Assembly: GCA_037176845.1 (NCBI GenBank)
Contig: JAYKXP010000136.1
Span: forward strand, 57,955 to 121,954
Direction of reading: 5' to 3'
Origin: Paramarasmius palmivorus
Lineage: Eukaryota > Basidiomycota > Agaricomycetes > Agaricales > Marasmiaceae
Length of the DNA: 64,000 nt
Shown here piece after piece: positions 22,580 through 34,499 of this stretch (the stretch's first letter is position 1; each line of letters starts with the position of its first letter). The translations under genes were made by a program, and so were the position numbers. A model generated the notes under the pieces. That model saw nothing but the letters and a program-made list of their open reading frames with translations. It did no database searches and was not told where the DNA came from.

Positions 22580-24730
22580 GCATTCCCCTAGTGTTCTATA
22601 GGACATTGATTTTTTCTGGTTCACCTTTTTACAACTTCTAGAATTAATGCCAGAGTTAATATAGTTCGAATACCTGCGACATAATACGGAGATTGTGAAT
22701 GACACTCGACGCTACTAGAATTGGCGACCACCTATTGTGCCCAGGAGTACACGCAACTCTCAACTTATCACCTTTTCATCAATTGACTATCTTTATCCGC
22801 CTTGGGTGTCTTCAGACATCCAACGCCTAACACTGGAGGATAATTTACGAAAATTACATGAAATATCTCGTAGTTCACAAAGTAGATTTGTCCTGATGTA
22901 TCTTCTGTCATTCATAATATCTGGTACAATACAAACACAGTTCTGTACCAAACAATGACCTGCAGCCGATGGTTTTGTGCGCCGTGATTCAATCTCTACT
23001 TCCTACAGCAACCGAACAGACATTAGCATTGCCCATTGTACTTTCAGGCTAGAAGGAACGTGGAGGTTAGCCAGCAAATCAATCGAACGAGAAAACACAC
23101 GACATACCGTCGATATAGGCATCAAATGCCACTCTGAGACTAACACTATCATTCATCACTGTTGAGCGAAACCGGCTGCCAGTTTTGTTGCGGTTCACCT
23201 AGTACCCGCTCCTCCTTCCTCCTCGCTACACCCCCAGTTGAGGCCACAGCTGACGTCCGTGTATGTAGCGCAAAACAGGTGGTGCAGGTGTACGCTCGCT
23301 CTCTCGAATTCATCGTCTCCCCATTATGCCCTCATTCCATCTTCAATCCATACCCCCACCATACCTCAGCCCACATGGTCTCAACATCCATGGCCAATGT
23401 ACCAATCCTGACCTGTAACCAGCCCAAACCCGAAGACAGAATGCCCAGTTTGGGAGCTGGGGGTGGATATGGGGGTACGGTGAAGCTGCGGGTGTATCAA
23501 CACCAAGACCTTGTCTACACCCACATCGCTTCTTGGTAGGACGACTTTGAAGGAATACCCCAGCACGCTAGGTGTTTAGGTTGAGGAATATGGGTTGAAG
23601 GGTTGTCGGGTTGTAGTTCAGGTAGGTAGACATCCCCAGTGCTCTTTCTGGGTGCCGAATGGATGAAGCAGGGGGATATTCGGTTGGTGAGGACCCGAAA
23701 ACTTCGCGAGTATCGGTTCGAAAGAAGGCTACAGGTGCTAGGGTCAGCAAATGGGTAGAAAAAGAATCTAAAAAAAGGTACACACATTGGGCGTTAGCAT
23801 AAGATTAGTATCCTTCCTCGACGGTCTTTTTTGCCTTGCTACTCGCTCTTCGTTGGCAAGAAACCCATTCTTGGCTCGGTTGGGTGGGGCACAATAACCC
23901 ACGGGGATAGCAAGATAGGCTGGACGATTTGATGGGATGCGCGAGGGACGAGGTCGAGGAAGTCATGTAGAGGTTGTCTTTCAGCGGAGTCCGAGTTTCC
24001 AAGCGATCTGAGACCTTGGGCCAGTTGTCATAGAGAGTATAGAATGTTCATTTTGAGTGTTTGAGTTAGGTAGTCGGGCTGGCGTTGGGTGTGATGTATG
24101 TGATGAACGATGTCAAGTCTGTTCATGGCTTGAACGCGTTCTTGCGAGGGAGATAGGGTGTTACTGGGTCAGAGATGCACTGAAATATATTTTTGGTAGG
24201 TGTATATGATGAATTGGGAGCTGTTTGCGTAGGAGGAGGAATGAGCAACGATGAAAAACAGAGACAAGAGGTAGTGTACATACCGTGGTCCAGAAATCCA
24301 GTAACGACTCGGGTAGTACTTGAAGTCGATTTTGTTGAGCTATTGGCAGGTATGAGAATGGAAAAGGTGAATAGGGAATGGTTGAACGTACATGAACGCA
24401 TCGAAGGAAGTGATGGTTTGAGAGCAAGCCAAGCACCGTGGCGAAAGCCTTCACCATGACCACCATGATCTCCATCCTTAAAGAGCTCTAGCCTTCCATG
24501 CCCATCTTAGTAGGTATGTCTACATATTTTTACATTCCTAGCAGTATGGTTGATCTATCCCTCAGGGTAAAACACACTCAACATCCCGTGTCGATGAGGA
24601 AATGTACGTTCCCAACACTGCTTGAACGCGTTTCTGATCCTCTTACCATATCTATAGGTCTTGGTTAGCTGTCAAGTACTCGATAGGCTCTCTGGGTTTC
24701 AATTCGTATTTGTTTCAAGGTCGATATCCC
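22580..24730 (-). pseudogene. Degenerate family P copy (inverted match of 57.4-58.9 kb)
   Basis: Positions here and at 57.4-58.6 kb sum to about 82.0 kb. Shared pieces include LNYNPTTLQPI near 23,610 against LNYNPTTLSSI near 58,360, and an IDFKYYPSRYWISGP-type exon near 24,300 against IDFKYHPRRYRIFCT near 57,670. A GTATGTAC donor follows that exon in both. Frames are interrupted, so it is taken as a pseudogene. The part from 22,580 to 23,150 shows nothing I recognise. Confidence 0.4.
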
Positions 24731-24734
24731 ATTG

Positions 24735-25481
24735 CTTCAGGTCTACCTCCGATTACGCTTGAGGTTTACGGCTCAAGGTTCTAACGATATCAACTTTCAA
24801 GATCAAGCTAGATTGAGAGGTTCTCTGTGAAGGGGACTACAATACATAACTAAGTAAAGGTACGCTCTACGTCTTAATGATGATGGTTGGATCAGGTAAT
24901 GGCAGTTGTGGTTCCGCATCCATACGAAGGGTCACGGGCGAAGTATCAGTTGAATGAGAGATGTTGTCTTGTCTTGTGTGAGTTTGAAGCGAAGTTGAAA
25001 GTCATCAACGATGGCTATCATGACTCAATTAGCATTAGTTTCTCAACAAAAAACATGGACGGCTCACAATACTGCGCCCATTAAACCTTCAGAATCTTGA
25101 GCTGGCTGAAGATAGCATGTTCTTGCGATACCTATGAACACACAAGTGTTCCACGCTTTCATTGGCCATACATCGTACAGCAACTTGAACAATCTCAACG
25201 TTCGAAGACTTCAACACGAACCTATATCTTGAATCAGCCCAAGGAACTACAATATCGATTCAAACATAGCTCGCCTGGTGCCGACACTTCATCCTTCATA
25301 AGCGTGTTCTTTTGCAGAACACCCAGTATGTTGAAATGCCCAAGGGGATAAACTGCTTGTCTCTTTCTACCAAATATTGCAGCAACAGCTTCTTGGGATA
25401 AACCATGCCCAAAAGGATGAATCTTGTGTCTTGGTTCCTTGGAACCAATTTGACCTGCAGAACCCTTTGAGGATAGTGTGC
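24735..25481 (+). other. Left-arm segment resuming after the extra block; no clear gene
   Basis: About 24,770-24,870 matches the complement of about 50,100-50,200, including CTAGATTGAGAGGTTCTCTG. A 65-residue and an 84-residue open frame follow, on different frames, without a known domain. The rest of the stretch has no convincing partner in the right arm. Confidence 0.4.
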
Positions 25482-27046
25482 TGTGAGGGTACCAGAACGA
25501 AATCACTGAAAAACAGTCATTTTGACACTAATTGTTGTGTTCAGAATTGCACTAGTACATCATACTAAGTACTATATGGACTTGGTATCACTGCTAGTAA
25601 CCTAGTAGTGCGCATATGACGAAGAATAAGATAGGCGTGCACTGTGTAGTGAATACTAGCTACACATGCATAGACGTTGATGTCATCGTTAGCCCTATAT
25701 GATTGCGCTAGGGTACGCGTTGAAACCTGTAGACCGTATCTATACTCTATTACCAGGCTGGGACCTTACAAGGACATGCTACTGTACATGGTAGACTTCC
25801 TAGTAGGTCATATGGCTACACTATACTTGCGCTATGGGACATATGAGATGGGATAGTGAATGAGGACCAACTACCACAGCATAGAAGAGCCCTAGGGGAC
25901 AAATCAGAGCTATATACCAAATATGGTAGAAGCTGGAGGTGCAAGTCACCTTTGAGAGCAGAGTTACCAGGATTAGAAATGTCCAAGTAACCGGGTCATC
26001 GATACGAGGACCATATGGGGGCTTAACAGCTTTCCATATCAATCGGAATATCCCTCGAGCTTCAAGTTGGGATTCCTACTGCTAGTACAGACACTAGTGC
26101 GGGACATATAGTCCTATAACAAGGAAACAGATAGGATTCTGTGCCAGGACTGTCCTAGGACATAGAAAATATAATATAGAACTACAAGGGCATAGAGCCT
26201 ACCTTCCTTGGATACGAATCCAAAGCATTTCAGTCGAGATCGGACTCCTAGCAAGTTCCGAGCGGAATAACTATGTCCTAGCACTGATATCCGAAACGTA
26301 CCATGCGGGACAGCGCCTCCACGCGCCACTTCCAAGCAACCAAAAAGTAATATGACTATCAGTCCTGCAAAATAATGTCGAATTCCGACCAATATATACC
26401 CAAACCTTCCTTTTCTGGTAGATACTTACTTCATATGGACAGAATCCTCTCCTTGTTCTCCTTTCTTGCATAGTTACTATTACTTTATCATGTCCACTTT
26501 CACTTATATGTAGCCCCCATATGGTCCTCGTATCGATGACCCGGTTACTTGGACATTTCTAATCCTGGTAACTCTGCTCTCAAAGGTGACTCGCACCTCC
26601 AGCTTCTACCGTATTTGGTATATAGCTCTGATTCGTCCCCTAGGGCCCTTCTACGCTGTGGTAGCTGGTCCTCGTTCACTATCCCATCTCATATGTCCCA
26701 TAGCACGAGTATAGTGTAGCCATATGACCTACTAGGAAGTCTACCATGTACAGTAGCATGTCCTCGTAAGGTTCCAGCCTGGTAATAGATACGGTCTACA
26801 GGTTTCGACACGTATTCTAGCGCAATCATATAGGGCTAACGACGACATCAACGTCTATGCACGCGCAGCTAGTATTCACTACACAGTGCATGCCTATCTT
26901 ATTCTTCGTCATATGCGCACTACTAGGTTCCTAGTAGTGCTACCAAGTCCATATAGTACTTAGTATGATGTACTAGTGCAATTCTGAACACAACAATTAG
27001 TGTCAAAATGACTGTTTTTCAGCGATTTCGTTCTGGTACCCTCACA
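25482..27046. mobile_element. Fold-back element derived from the LTR family
   Basis: The left 542 bases (25,482-26,023) match the complement of the right 535 bases (26,512-27,046) almost completely. The outer ends are again TGTGAGGGTACC and GGTACCCTCACA. The left 1.03 kb is the same sequence as the first part of the solo LTR at 20,347. No target duplication is visible: the left flank ends GTGTGC and the right flank begins CCAGAT. It looks like an LTR copy that was rearranged into a hairpin form, or two copies joined head-to-head with loss of the middle. Confidence 0.7.
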
Positions 27047-27650
27047 CCAGATGCAAAAAGCCTCAGTGGCAGATCGTCTGAGACCATTGTGATTGCGAGG
27101 ATACAATGTCGGTTCATGATGGAGGTAGCACAGCTGGATCTCGTTCTTGTAGGTGTCATCTTGGGGATCCATGATTCCTCGCACCTCCTGAATGCCACAT
27201 AGCCTTCAGTGCTTGGTCTCGGCAAAGCTGAAAACGTGAAATAATGGTTCAGTCTGGGGGAAATTCATCACGGAGCGAGGTTTACACACCTTGCCCAAGA
27301 TATTCATATTGACGTTTGTGGGTTTGGTAGTTTTCCTTGAGCATTCGAGCTCACAAGAAACTCGGCATGTGCCCTGCCTTCCATCCTGAACCTGTTGTCT
27401 TCATAGGTACTCAAGCTCTTCATGTCAACCCAGTTCAGAGCCAGCAATGGTATTACCCAGATGTGCTAGCTAGGGTAACCGGTGGTGTCAGTAACTAAAA
27501 GCTGAAGAAAAGGAATGGGTACAGACATGCCTATGCCTGCGTCTTCTTGCCACCTTCAAGAACGACCGATTACGCGTTTGAACAGGGAAATATCCTTCAG
27601 AAGAGACATCGTATCGCGCTAAACGTAATTATCAGTAAAAGATGATACCC
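27047..27650. other. No recognisable gene
   Basis: I see only short frames on both strands and no repeat ends. It lies between the fold-back element and a family-P copy. Confidence 0.3.
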
Positions 27651-27654
27651 TAAC

Positions 27655-28980
27655 TCAGAGAATGTTAAAACATACACGTTTAACAATGCACTTTGCTATG
27701 ATGCTATCGAATCCTGGTTCAACAGCCCAAGGAACCACAGAAGATCCGGAACCGAGGAACAGGCCCAATTTTACACCTTCAAAGCACCCGCACCAAAATC
27801 CAACACCTGGCAGCTGCCATCTTCCTGATGGACCTAGTCCTTCGACAACAACTTGTAATTCCTTTTTTCCCAAGTTTGAGGCATTGCCTATACCCCCAAC
27901 AGTATCAGGGGAATGACCGTAGAACATTCCAAACCCAGATGAGCTGGGAATCCACAAACATGAGATGGAATGAGAGGACGGGATGGAAAGAGTCGGGCTA
28001 TTGGCCAGGAGATTGATAGAGCGCAAGTTGTTGATATGTTGGAACTGACTTGGGTATCGATGAGGCGGTGTGTTGGATGCAGGACAAAGTTCAGCGACTA
28101 TTTTTTTGACTGGAAGCCTTGAGCTAGAGCTCTGGAAGATACCACTGTCGAAGGATGTAAGTAAAACACACTGAAGAGGTGAGGAACGAGTGCTTACCCT
28201 AGGCGTTATACTCGCTTCCACCCTGCCAACCTCCGCATCCACACTTATCGTCACCAAAATGTCCTGCAAGAGGTTCTTCGTGAGTGATTTGGGTGGATAG
28301 GCTGGTTGAAAACAGGAGCGGACCAGGGGTCTTTGGGTTCTGGAGCACATTGGAGGACCGGCGGTCTCCAGATGCGACGACAAGAGTCTATGAGGGAGGA
28401 CGTTTGAAAAAAGGGGGGAGGAGTACGGGGGAAGCTGCATAGTAGATTCCATGAGAGGTGAAATTAGGGTGTAGGTGCATATTGGGTGCAGGAGTGGAGC
28501 TGAGGAAAGATGACAGCTCGTGCTTTTGTGAAAGGAAGTGGGGAACCATGGGTATCATGATACCTTACTAGTAGGGAGTACTAGAGGTTGGATTGATTGA
28601 AAGTGTGGGTTGTGTGAGGATGGGTGTCTGGGAAGGGTCCAGAGCATTGTTGGACTAGTAATGCACTGGGTTCAGATTTCCATTTGGTTGGCTATAGGAC
28701 AGAAACCATTGTCGGAGGTGTAATTGATGATCTGGGCTTGCACTTGAGTAGGAGGAGTAATGAGGAATGATGAAAGTCGTAAAGTGAACAGGGTACATAC
28801 CGAATTCCACTTATTGTCGTGCCTTGGGGTGTTTCAAACTTGAAGCTAATTTTATTGGGCTGTTTGAAGATGTCAGAGATCAAAACAGTGAGCAAGTGTC
28901 AGTTATGTGTACCATTATAGGACTGCCAATAGATGAACATAGTCAGAAGATGGTGGTTTTGAGCAAGGAGCAATTGCCGG
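27655..28980 (-). pseudogene. Family P copy on the left arm, partly open (265-residue frame)
   Basis: The segment from 28,700 to 28,980 reads inverted against 43,580-43,920 and includes the exon PNKISFKFETPQGTTISG followed by a GTATGTACC donor. Downstream, 28,452-27,655 is an open frame of 265 residues with WIPSSSGFGMFYGHSPDTVG and GRWQLPGVGFWCGCFEG. No known domain is recognised. Whether the two parts are joined by splicing is not certain. Of the P copies it has the longest open frame, so it is the best one to test for expression. Confidence 0.35.
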
Positions 28981-28984
28981 TGGC

Positions 28985-29640
28985 ACACTGGACACCCTGC
29001 AAGTGACCTCCGACAGCGTCTGACAAGCATCCCAATCCACCATGCATGCATCCTGTCCGACATCACCATAGGTACGCGTTTCTCCATCACATCCCTGGCA
29101 ACATGCTCGAGCCTTCTCTCAGGGCAACACCACATGACGTGCCATTGACCTTGGTACCCCAACACCCTTCAGTGCTCAGAGTGGGGATTTGCAGGCTGAG
29201 TAACTAAAGAACAGGTGTGTTTTTAACCCTTTGCTTCATTCCTTGCTTTCACAATGTCGTCATCTCCTAGACCTTGACCAGCCTCAATATCAGGATTCAG
29301 ATATGCATGCCACAGCCTTGGTCACCCTACGAAATCAAAATCCTCAATCTTCAACACATGCATTGCTCTACTCCCTTTCTACATGCACTAGAACCAAAGG
29401 CTACATTCTAGACCTACCTCCAGAGCCCACACTGCCTCTCCGTTCTCACTATCCCGGCACTATCTCAAAACTATGCCCTGTATCCCAGCCTGCCAAACTC
29501 AACATCCCACACCTATACCCACACACCAAGCATAACCACAGCTCCTGCCCATCCATCCCAGCACTCTCTGCCACTACTGGCCACAATTTCACACCTACAC
29601 TTATTACCGAACCTAAACCCAAGCCTTGAAAACTCAATCA
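28985..29640 (+). other. Conserved arm segment with open frames on both strands
   Basis: The plus-strand frame at 29,231-29,629 has a counterpart at 42,924-43,394 on the minus strand; both contain LDLDQPQYQDSD and TSKLCPVS or ISKLCPVS. The opposite strand is also open and similar (ELWLCLVCGYRCGMLSLAG against EPWLCLVCGYGYGMLSLAG). The coding strand is therefore undecided. The 5' part (28,985-29,230) belongs to the family-Q start module. Confidence 0.35.
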
Positions 29641-30008
29641 ACGATTACACACACATGCATCCAAGTCAGAAGCGCCGATAAAGATGGCCCATAGGCTATT
29701 GGAGCTTCTGGTGATGTAGGGCTATATGGATAGGTGATAGCTTGGATTTATGTGCACACATGGAACAATTGGGCCTCCCTAGCACTGGTACCAGTTGTGT
29801 CAAGTACCATTCGTGATCTTCATCTGTCACAGATATAAAAACTGTATTAATTTACACTAGCACTACGCTCAGAAAGTGTACTTGGGATAGTTGGGCAAAT
29901 AAAAATAGAGTAATGTGACACAGAATATAATAGGAATGCAAACAAGAACATTTAATATGGCCTTTGCTTTTGACATCCAAAGCGCAGAGTGACCTTGGCC
30001 GTCATCCG

Positions 30009-32193
30009 TCAAACCCATGATTTCCTGAAGGTGGCAAAGGGTTTTGAATGCACGTCCACGGTAGGGCTGAGCTGGGCATCTATGGGAGCTTCAGCAGCAA
30101 CATTCCCGCTCTCAGGGTTGCTTGGAATGCTGACCGCATCTTCCACTTCCGCATCTTGGGAACGAAATGTGTTTAGAGTTATACATCAATGGAAGGACAA
30201 GGGAACTCACCATGATTCTGAACCTCCTCAAAATGCCCATCAACAACTTCGAGGATTGTACACCCAAGAGATTGTGCCAAATCCATCGATGTGGGATCAA
30301 ACCCTTCATGATGATTGAGCATCTTGATCGCATCATGGGCATCACGATCCCACCACCAATGTGAAACACTGATGGCAGTCTTGAATGGCGGAAGGCCCAA
30401 CCTCCGCCGCTCACCCTCCGACATCTCCTCTTTCCCAGGGGAGTCAAATGACCAGTAGTACCTCCTTCCTCCCAGCCAAGCATCCCACCTGTTTTCATCA
30501 TCAGAGGGGCGGGGTACCGGTTGGATGAAGAGGTATACCGGGGTGTCAGTGGGGGTGTCAATGGGTGTATGTGATTCTTCTTCATCCTGTTCCTGGTCAA
30601 AGTAGAGGTAAAAGCGACTGAAATTAGCTGTACATCAATCAGTACTGGCACTCTGACAAGAACCACAATAAACTCACAATACTTCCCCCATTCACCCTCT
30701 TCAATCCCAAGCTGGCTGAAAATCCCATGTGCCTGTGACACCCACAAATCTACAAAGGAATTCCACACCCCCACAGGCCACAAATTGTAACGTAATTCAA
30801 ATGACTGGACACTGGCAATGTCTGCTGGCATCAACATAAACCTATACCCCCAATCAGCCCAAATAAACACTTTGACACCATTTCAAACGCACCTCACAGT
30901 TCCATCATCCATCACAAGCATGTTTTCTTGCATAGCATCTGGTACGCAAAACTGCTCCTTCCAGGGGTAGTAATACCATTGATATCTGTCTCCTGGGTAG
31001 TGAGCAATAACCTCTCGAGTTGTTCTGTGGTAAATTGTGCCAGTGAGAGATGAGAGGATGAGTTTGGTGCCTTCATTGTTGGGCCACTCTGGGGTTGCTC
31101 TGTGAGACCGGCTGATTCCTCGGATGATATTGTGTATGGGAAGAATTCCAATGAGGTAGTGAAAAAGAAGGTCGGTGTTGTTGTAGGTCTGGAGGTCGAG
31201 GGAATGATGATCACTACTGGGAAGTTTGAGAGTTGCCCCTGCCCAGACCTTGTAAATGGTAATGGAGGAATCCTCGACATATGGCCCTTTGCATAACATG
31301 CCAGTCCTTGGTTCAATCCAAAGCTCGTCAAGAAGCTAAAAGCTTGGCTTGAGTATTGAGGGCTTATCCAAGATGGGCAGGCGCACTGTTTGGGGGTCTA
31401 TTCCTTGCACTAGGCTAGCCTATAGAGAGGAGATGATTATTGTAACAAGTAGAGAGAAAAATAGAACATACGTAGCTGAAATATGTCTGTAAAAGTGTCG
31501 AGAACCTGTTCCGTTCAAATACATGCGACACCGGCACGAGTGCTACACACAAATCAGTGCAATCCTATCATGAGGGTATCACTCTTCTCACCATCATAGA
31601 ACACAAGTGAGGGTATAACACTTGAGCTACTGTAGCCAAAAAGCTGGACATAGTTGATATTCCTGAAATATAAACTGTGAGCTTTGAAAGGCGCATAATC
31701 AGCTAGCTAACTTGACAGCAGAGAAGGCCTTTAGATCTTGCTTATAGACCTATGCAAATGGAGAGCAGTCAGCGCCGGTGAATATGGGAATGAGAAGCAA
31801 CCTCACCTGAACAGCGTCAGAACCTGTGTACTGAACATGTAAGAATTCTTCTTCCTTGTCTTCACCGCGAATGGTAGCAGCATGAATGATTCGACGGGCA
31901 TCCAATTTTTTCCAGCCCGTGTTGTCCACTTCACTCTCTGCAATCTTCCGCCTGAGTTGTATATTCCCCGTCTTGAGTTCTTGATACTGAAGCATGTATT
32001 TCAGCATTATGAACACAACCAGAATTCGTTGACATACCTGAGCTAGAGTCTCCAACTGTCCCTCTTGGCTCGGATCCATGAGATGTAGCGAACCTCTCCG
32101 GGCAGCACCTAAGCCATGATTGTGCTGATTACCCGCAACAACTGAAAAGGTTCCGCCGCTAATAGTAATATGGGAACATCCTTCGAACGACAT
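30009..32193 (-). CDS. Gene B: WYYYPW-family hypothetical protein, intact
   Basis: The start is the methionine of MSFEGCSHITISGGTFSVVA. Exon 1 is 32193-32038, exon 2 is 31986-31807, and small exons follow through about 30,050. The frame stays open through every GT-AG junction to the stop at 30,011-30,009 after FRKSWV. In order: a glycine-rich N-terminal motif, a basic probable coiled coil (YQELKTGNIQLRRKIAESE), IRGEDKEEEFLHVQY, VPSHVFERNRF-type segment, LDELWIEPRTGMLCKGPYVE, DRYQWYYYPWKEQFCVPDAM, ADWGYRFMLMPADIASVQS, ENRWDAWLGGRRYYWSFDS and HEGFDPTSMDLAQSLGCTIL. Related hypothetical proteins are expanded in Agaricomycetes; no biochemical role is established. It mirrors gene C across the palindrome centre. 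Confidence 0.8.
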
Positions 32194-32639
32194 GGGGAAG
32201 ATGGTGGCCGAGGGTTAAGGTGCGCCAGTGCGTGTAGAACGCATGTTCACCTCCCACACAGCAGTCGGACATTGAGCGCGTGAATGAATGATATCGATTG
32301 GAACTGAATGGGAGTGAGTCATGCCGCACGGCGAACATAAAAAAATATCACTTACAGCATCTGTGGACAGCTTCGAACAAGCGCCTCGAGATTATGATCA
32401 ACAGTCACGGTGCTGCGGAATGGGCACAATCACATTCCTGGGTGTCTTGGTCGCCAGGTAAAGGAAAAGAAAAGAAGTGGCACGAACACCTTGCCTGGGA
32501 TATCATTCTGAAACCGACGGCGTAGAGGTAATCCCAGATTGGTCGAAGGACGTAGAGCGGGTGCTTATGGTTGGACTGGAAACATTGCTGCTACAGGCAG
32601 CACACCATTAGTGAAAGGTCTGGAAAAAGGAAATTAGAA

Positions 32640-33195
32640 AATCCTCACCTCGCGATCGTCCTTGAACTGAAGCATCATCCAGGGCAGCGTCTATGCTCAA
32701 CCGGACCTTCAATTTCCGAATCTCGCGGCGCTTTTGAGTACCCAGTTAGATTACCTCGTATCGTTAGAGGCATCTCAACTTGCAATGAGGACATTTTCGT
32801 TAGGCTGGTCGACTGGCTGGGTAGGTGTTTTATATCCGGATGTCGGTGACACATTCCTAGAACCTTATTCGACTGCGGAACTGAATATTTGAATGTCCCA
32901 GTAACCACTCAGGTTAATGAAAGACGCGTCTCTGGTTGATAATGGATCATTGGCAGCCTTTGGTGCAAAGCATTATCTTGAACTTTTCAAATGGAATGGG
33001 GCTCTACTTTCCGGGCGTGCTGGAACTAGGATGAGACGAGAAGATGTCAATATGTTTAGCCTTGTCGATATGAAATCTGCTACTATTGTCTTCTCTCGTT
33101 CCCAAGTACTGGGCATCCTAAGTTCTCCCATTGACTTCGACACCTGTCTTCACACTTTGGCGGGCTTGGTAAGGTTTGGTAGGAGTCTGCACTAA
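32640..33195 (+). other. Unrecognised conserved coding-like segment, left arm
   Basis: It pairs with 39,499-40,110 on the minus strand. In this reading the two copies differ at few residues, for example LAALLSTQLDYLVSLEASQL, MRTFSLGWSTGWV, DTFLEPYSTAELNI and LAAFGAKHYLELFKWNGALL. The opposite strand shows more changes, so I favour this strand. A stop separates the two halves unless an intron of about 40 bases is removed. No domain is recognised. Confidence 0.35.
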
Positions 33196-33479
33196 TAGCT
33201 AGGGCGAGCGACAAAACGGTGGTTTTGTACCGAGCGTTTTGTGTACTCCGTAAGATATATCAATCGAACCATGCCTCGAGCGTGACAGAGGGCACCCGAA
33301 CTGTCGAACACCATGCATATCGCCAGATATACCTAGAAGAAACGCAAGAGTTAGACCATGAAAGGCTCAACTAAAACAACACCTACCAATCCCATTCCGA
33401 CTCAGCACGCTCCACACAAAAGATATCGTTCAAAATTGATGCGGGCGTTGAAATGTTGAAGAACCGGCGTCGCCGCAGA

Positions 33480-34490
33480 TCGTCATGCAAGGGCAGCAAA
33501 CCCAATCTTGAGATCCTCCGCATCAAGCCCGAGTTCCTGGCTATAGAACGAGTATGAGCCGTAGAACAGTAGTAGATCGCAAAAACTCACCGCCCTTGAG
33601 AGAACTTGGCTCATTCCTGCCAATGAACCTTCACCAGTCTGAGAAGCAAGGTTAGCGCGATCCTCCAAATAGAATATTATGAACATTTACCTAGCAGTGT
33701 ATAGTCTCTCGATGTAGTGTAGTATAGCCTACTCCACCAGCCCCGTTCTATCCTTGTACATCTTCTTCAACATGAACATGTCCGTTGGCTCTGACGTCTT
33801 TGCTTTCGGGCAATGAGATTTCAAGCTGTCGAGTGCCGTGCTGGTTGGAACGACAAGATATCAGTAACAGGAGACCTATCACGTTAGAAGTAGACATACC
33901 GATAACCGCCACGTTGATACCTCGCGCATCTTCGGGTTCTCCTTTCGAACTTTCGTTCCTTCTCGGATTTGGTGGTGTTGACCGGCCAATCCAAAGAAAG
34001 ATACGTTCGCCGGTATCGAGCCAGAGGCAAAAGTTTTCGTTCCTCGCGCTAAACACAAGGATCAGCAAAAAGAAGCGTTGTCTAGAGGCCAAACAAGACA
34101 TCCCAAAAGACATCCATTCTAGGACTGTCTCCCTAACCCTCGGCACCATCACCACCACCAACCAACTTGACACGCTTCCACCCCATCGCGAAGCTGATAC
34201 TTGTGTGGTTGCTCCAAAGGGGATGAAGTAGAGTGGCATCGACTAGCCGAAGTGAAAGCATGTCAGCTGTAGGATTCGAGCAGGTAGAAGGACGTCTCTC
34301 TGCTGCTCCGTTGTAAGGTTCAGCGTACAAATTGGGTGTCGACCTTGAGAATCATCGAACGTTTGGCGTTCAATAGGCCAGGAGATAATGATGGCCGATG
34401 AATCCATAAGGCACGGCGCGCCGGCTGATATGTGTGCGAGTTCGCAACTTGAGGTTACACCTGGGCCTCGGAGCACGAACACCAGATTCT
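33480..34490 (-). other. Unrecognised conserved coding-like segment, left arm
   Basis: It pairs with 38,153-39,232 on the plus strand. Conserved pieces are GVTSSCELAHISAG, AIIISWPIERQTFDDSQGRH, FWLDTGERIFLWIGRS-type sequence, QTGEGSLAGMSQVLSRA followed by a GTGAGT donor, and ELGLDAEDLKIGFAALA. The order and likely splice sites are kept on both arms, but the pieces lie in several frames. No known family is recognised. Confidence 0.35.
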
Positions 34491-34499
34491 TGCAGTCGC

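Noticed and set aside
33748..34239. Gelsolin-like domain from a FLWIGRS-type motif
   Set aside because: The short WLDTGERIFLWIGRS stretch is suggestive, but the flanking sequence and frames do not support a gelsolin repeat.
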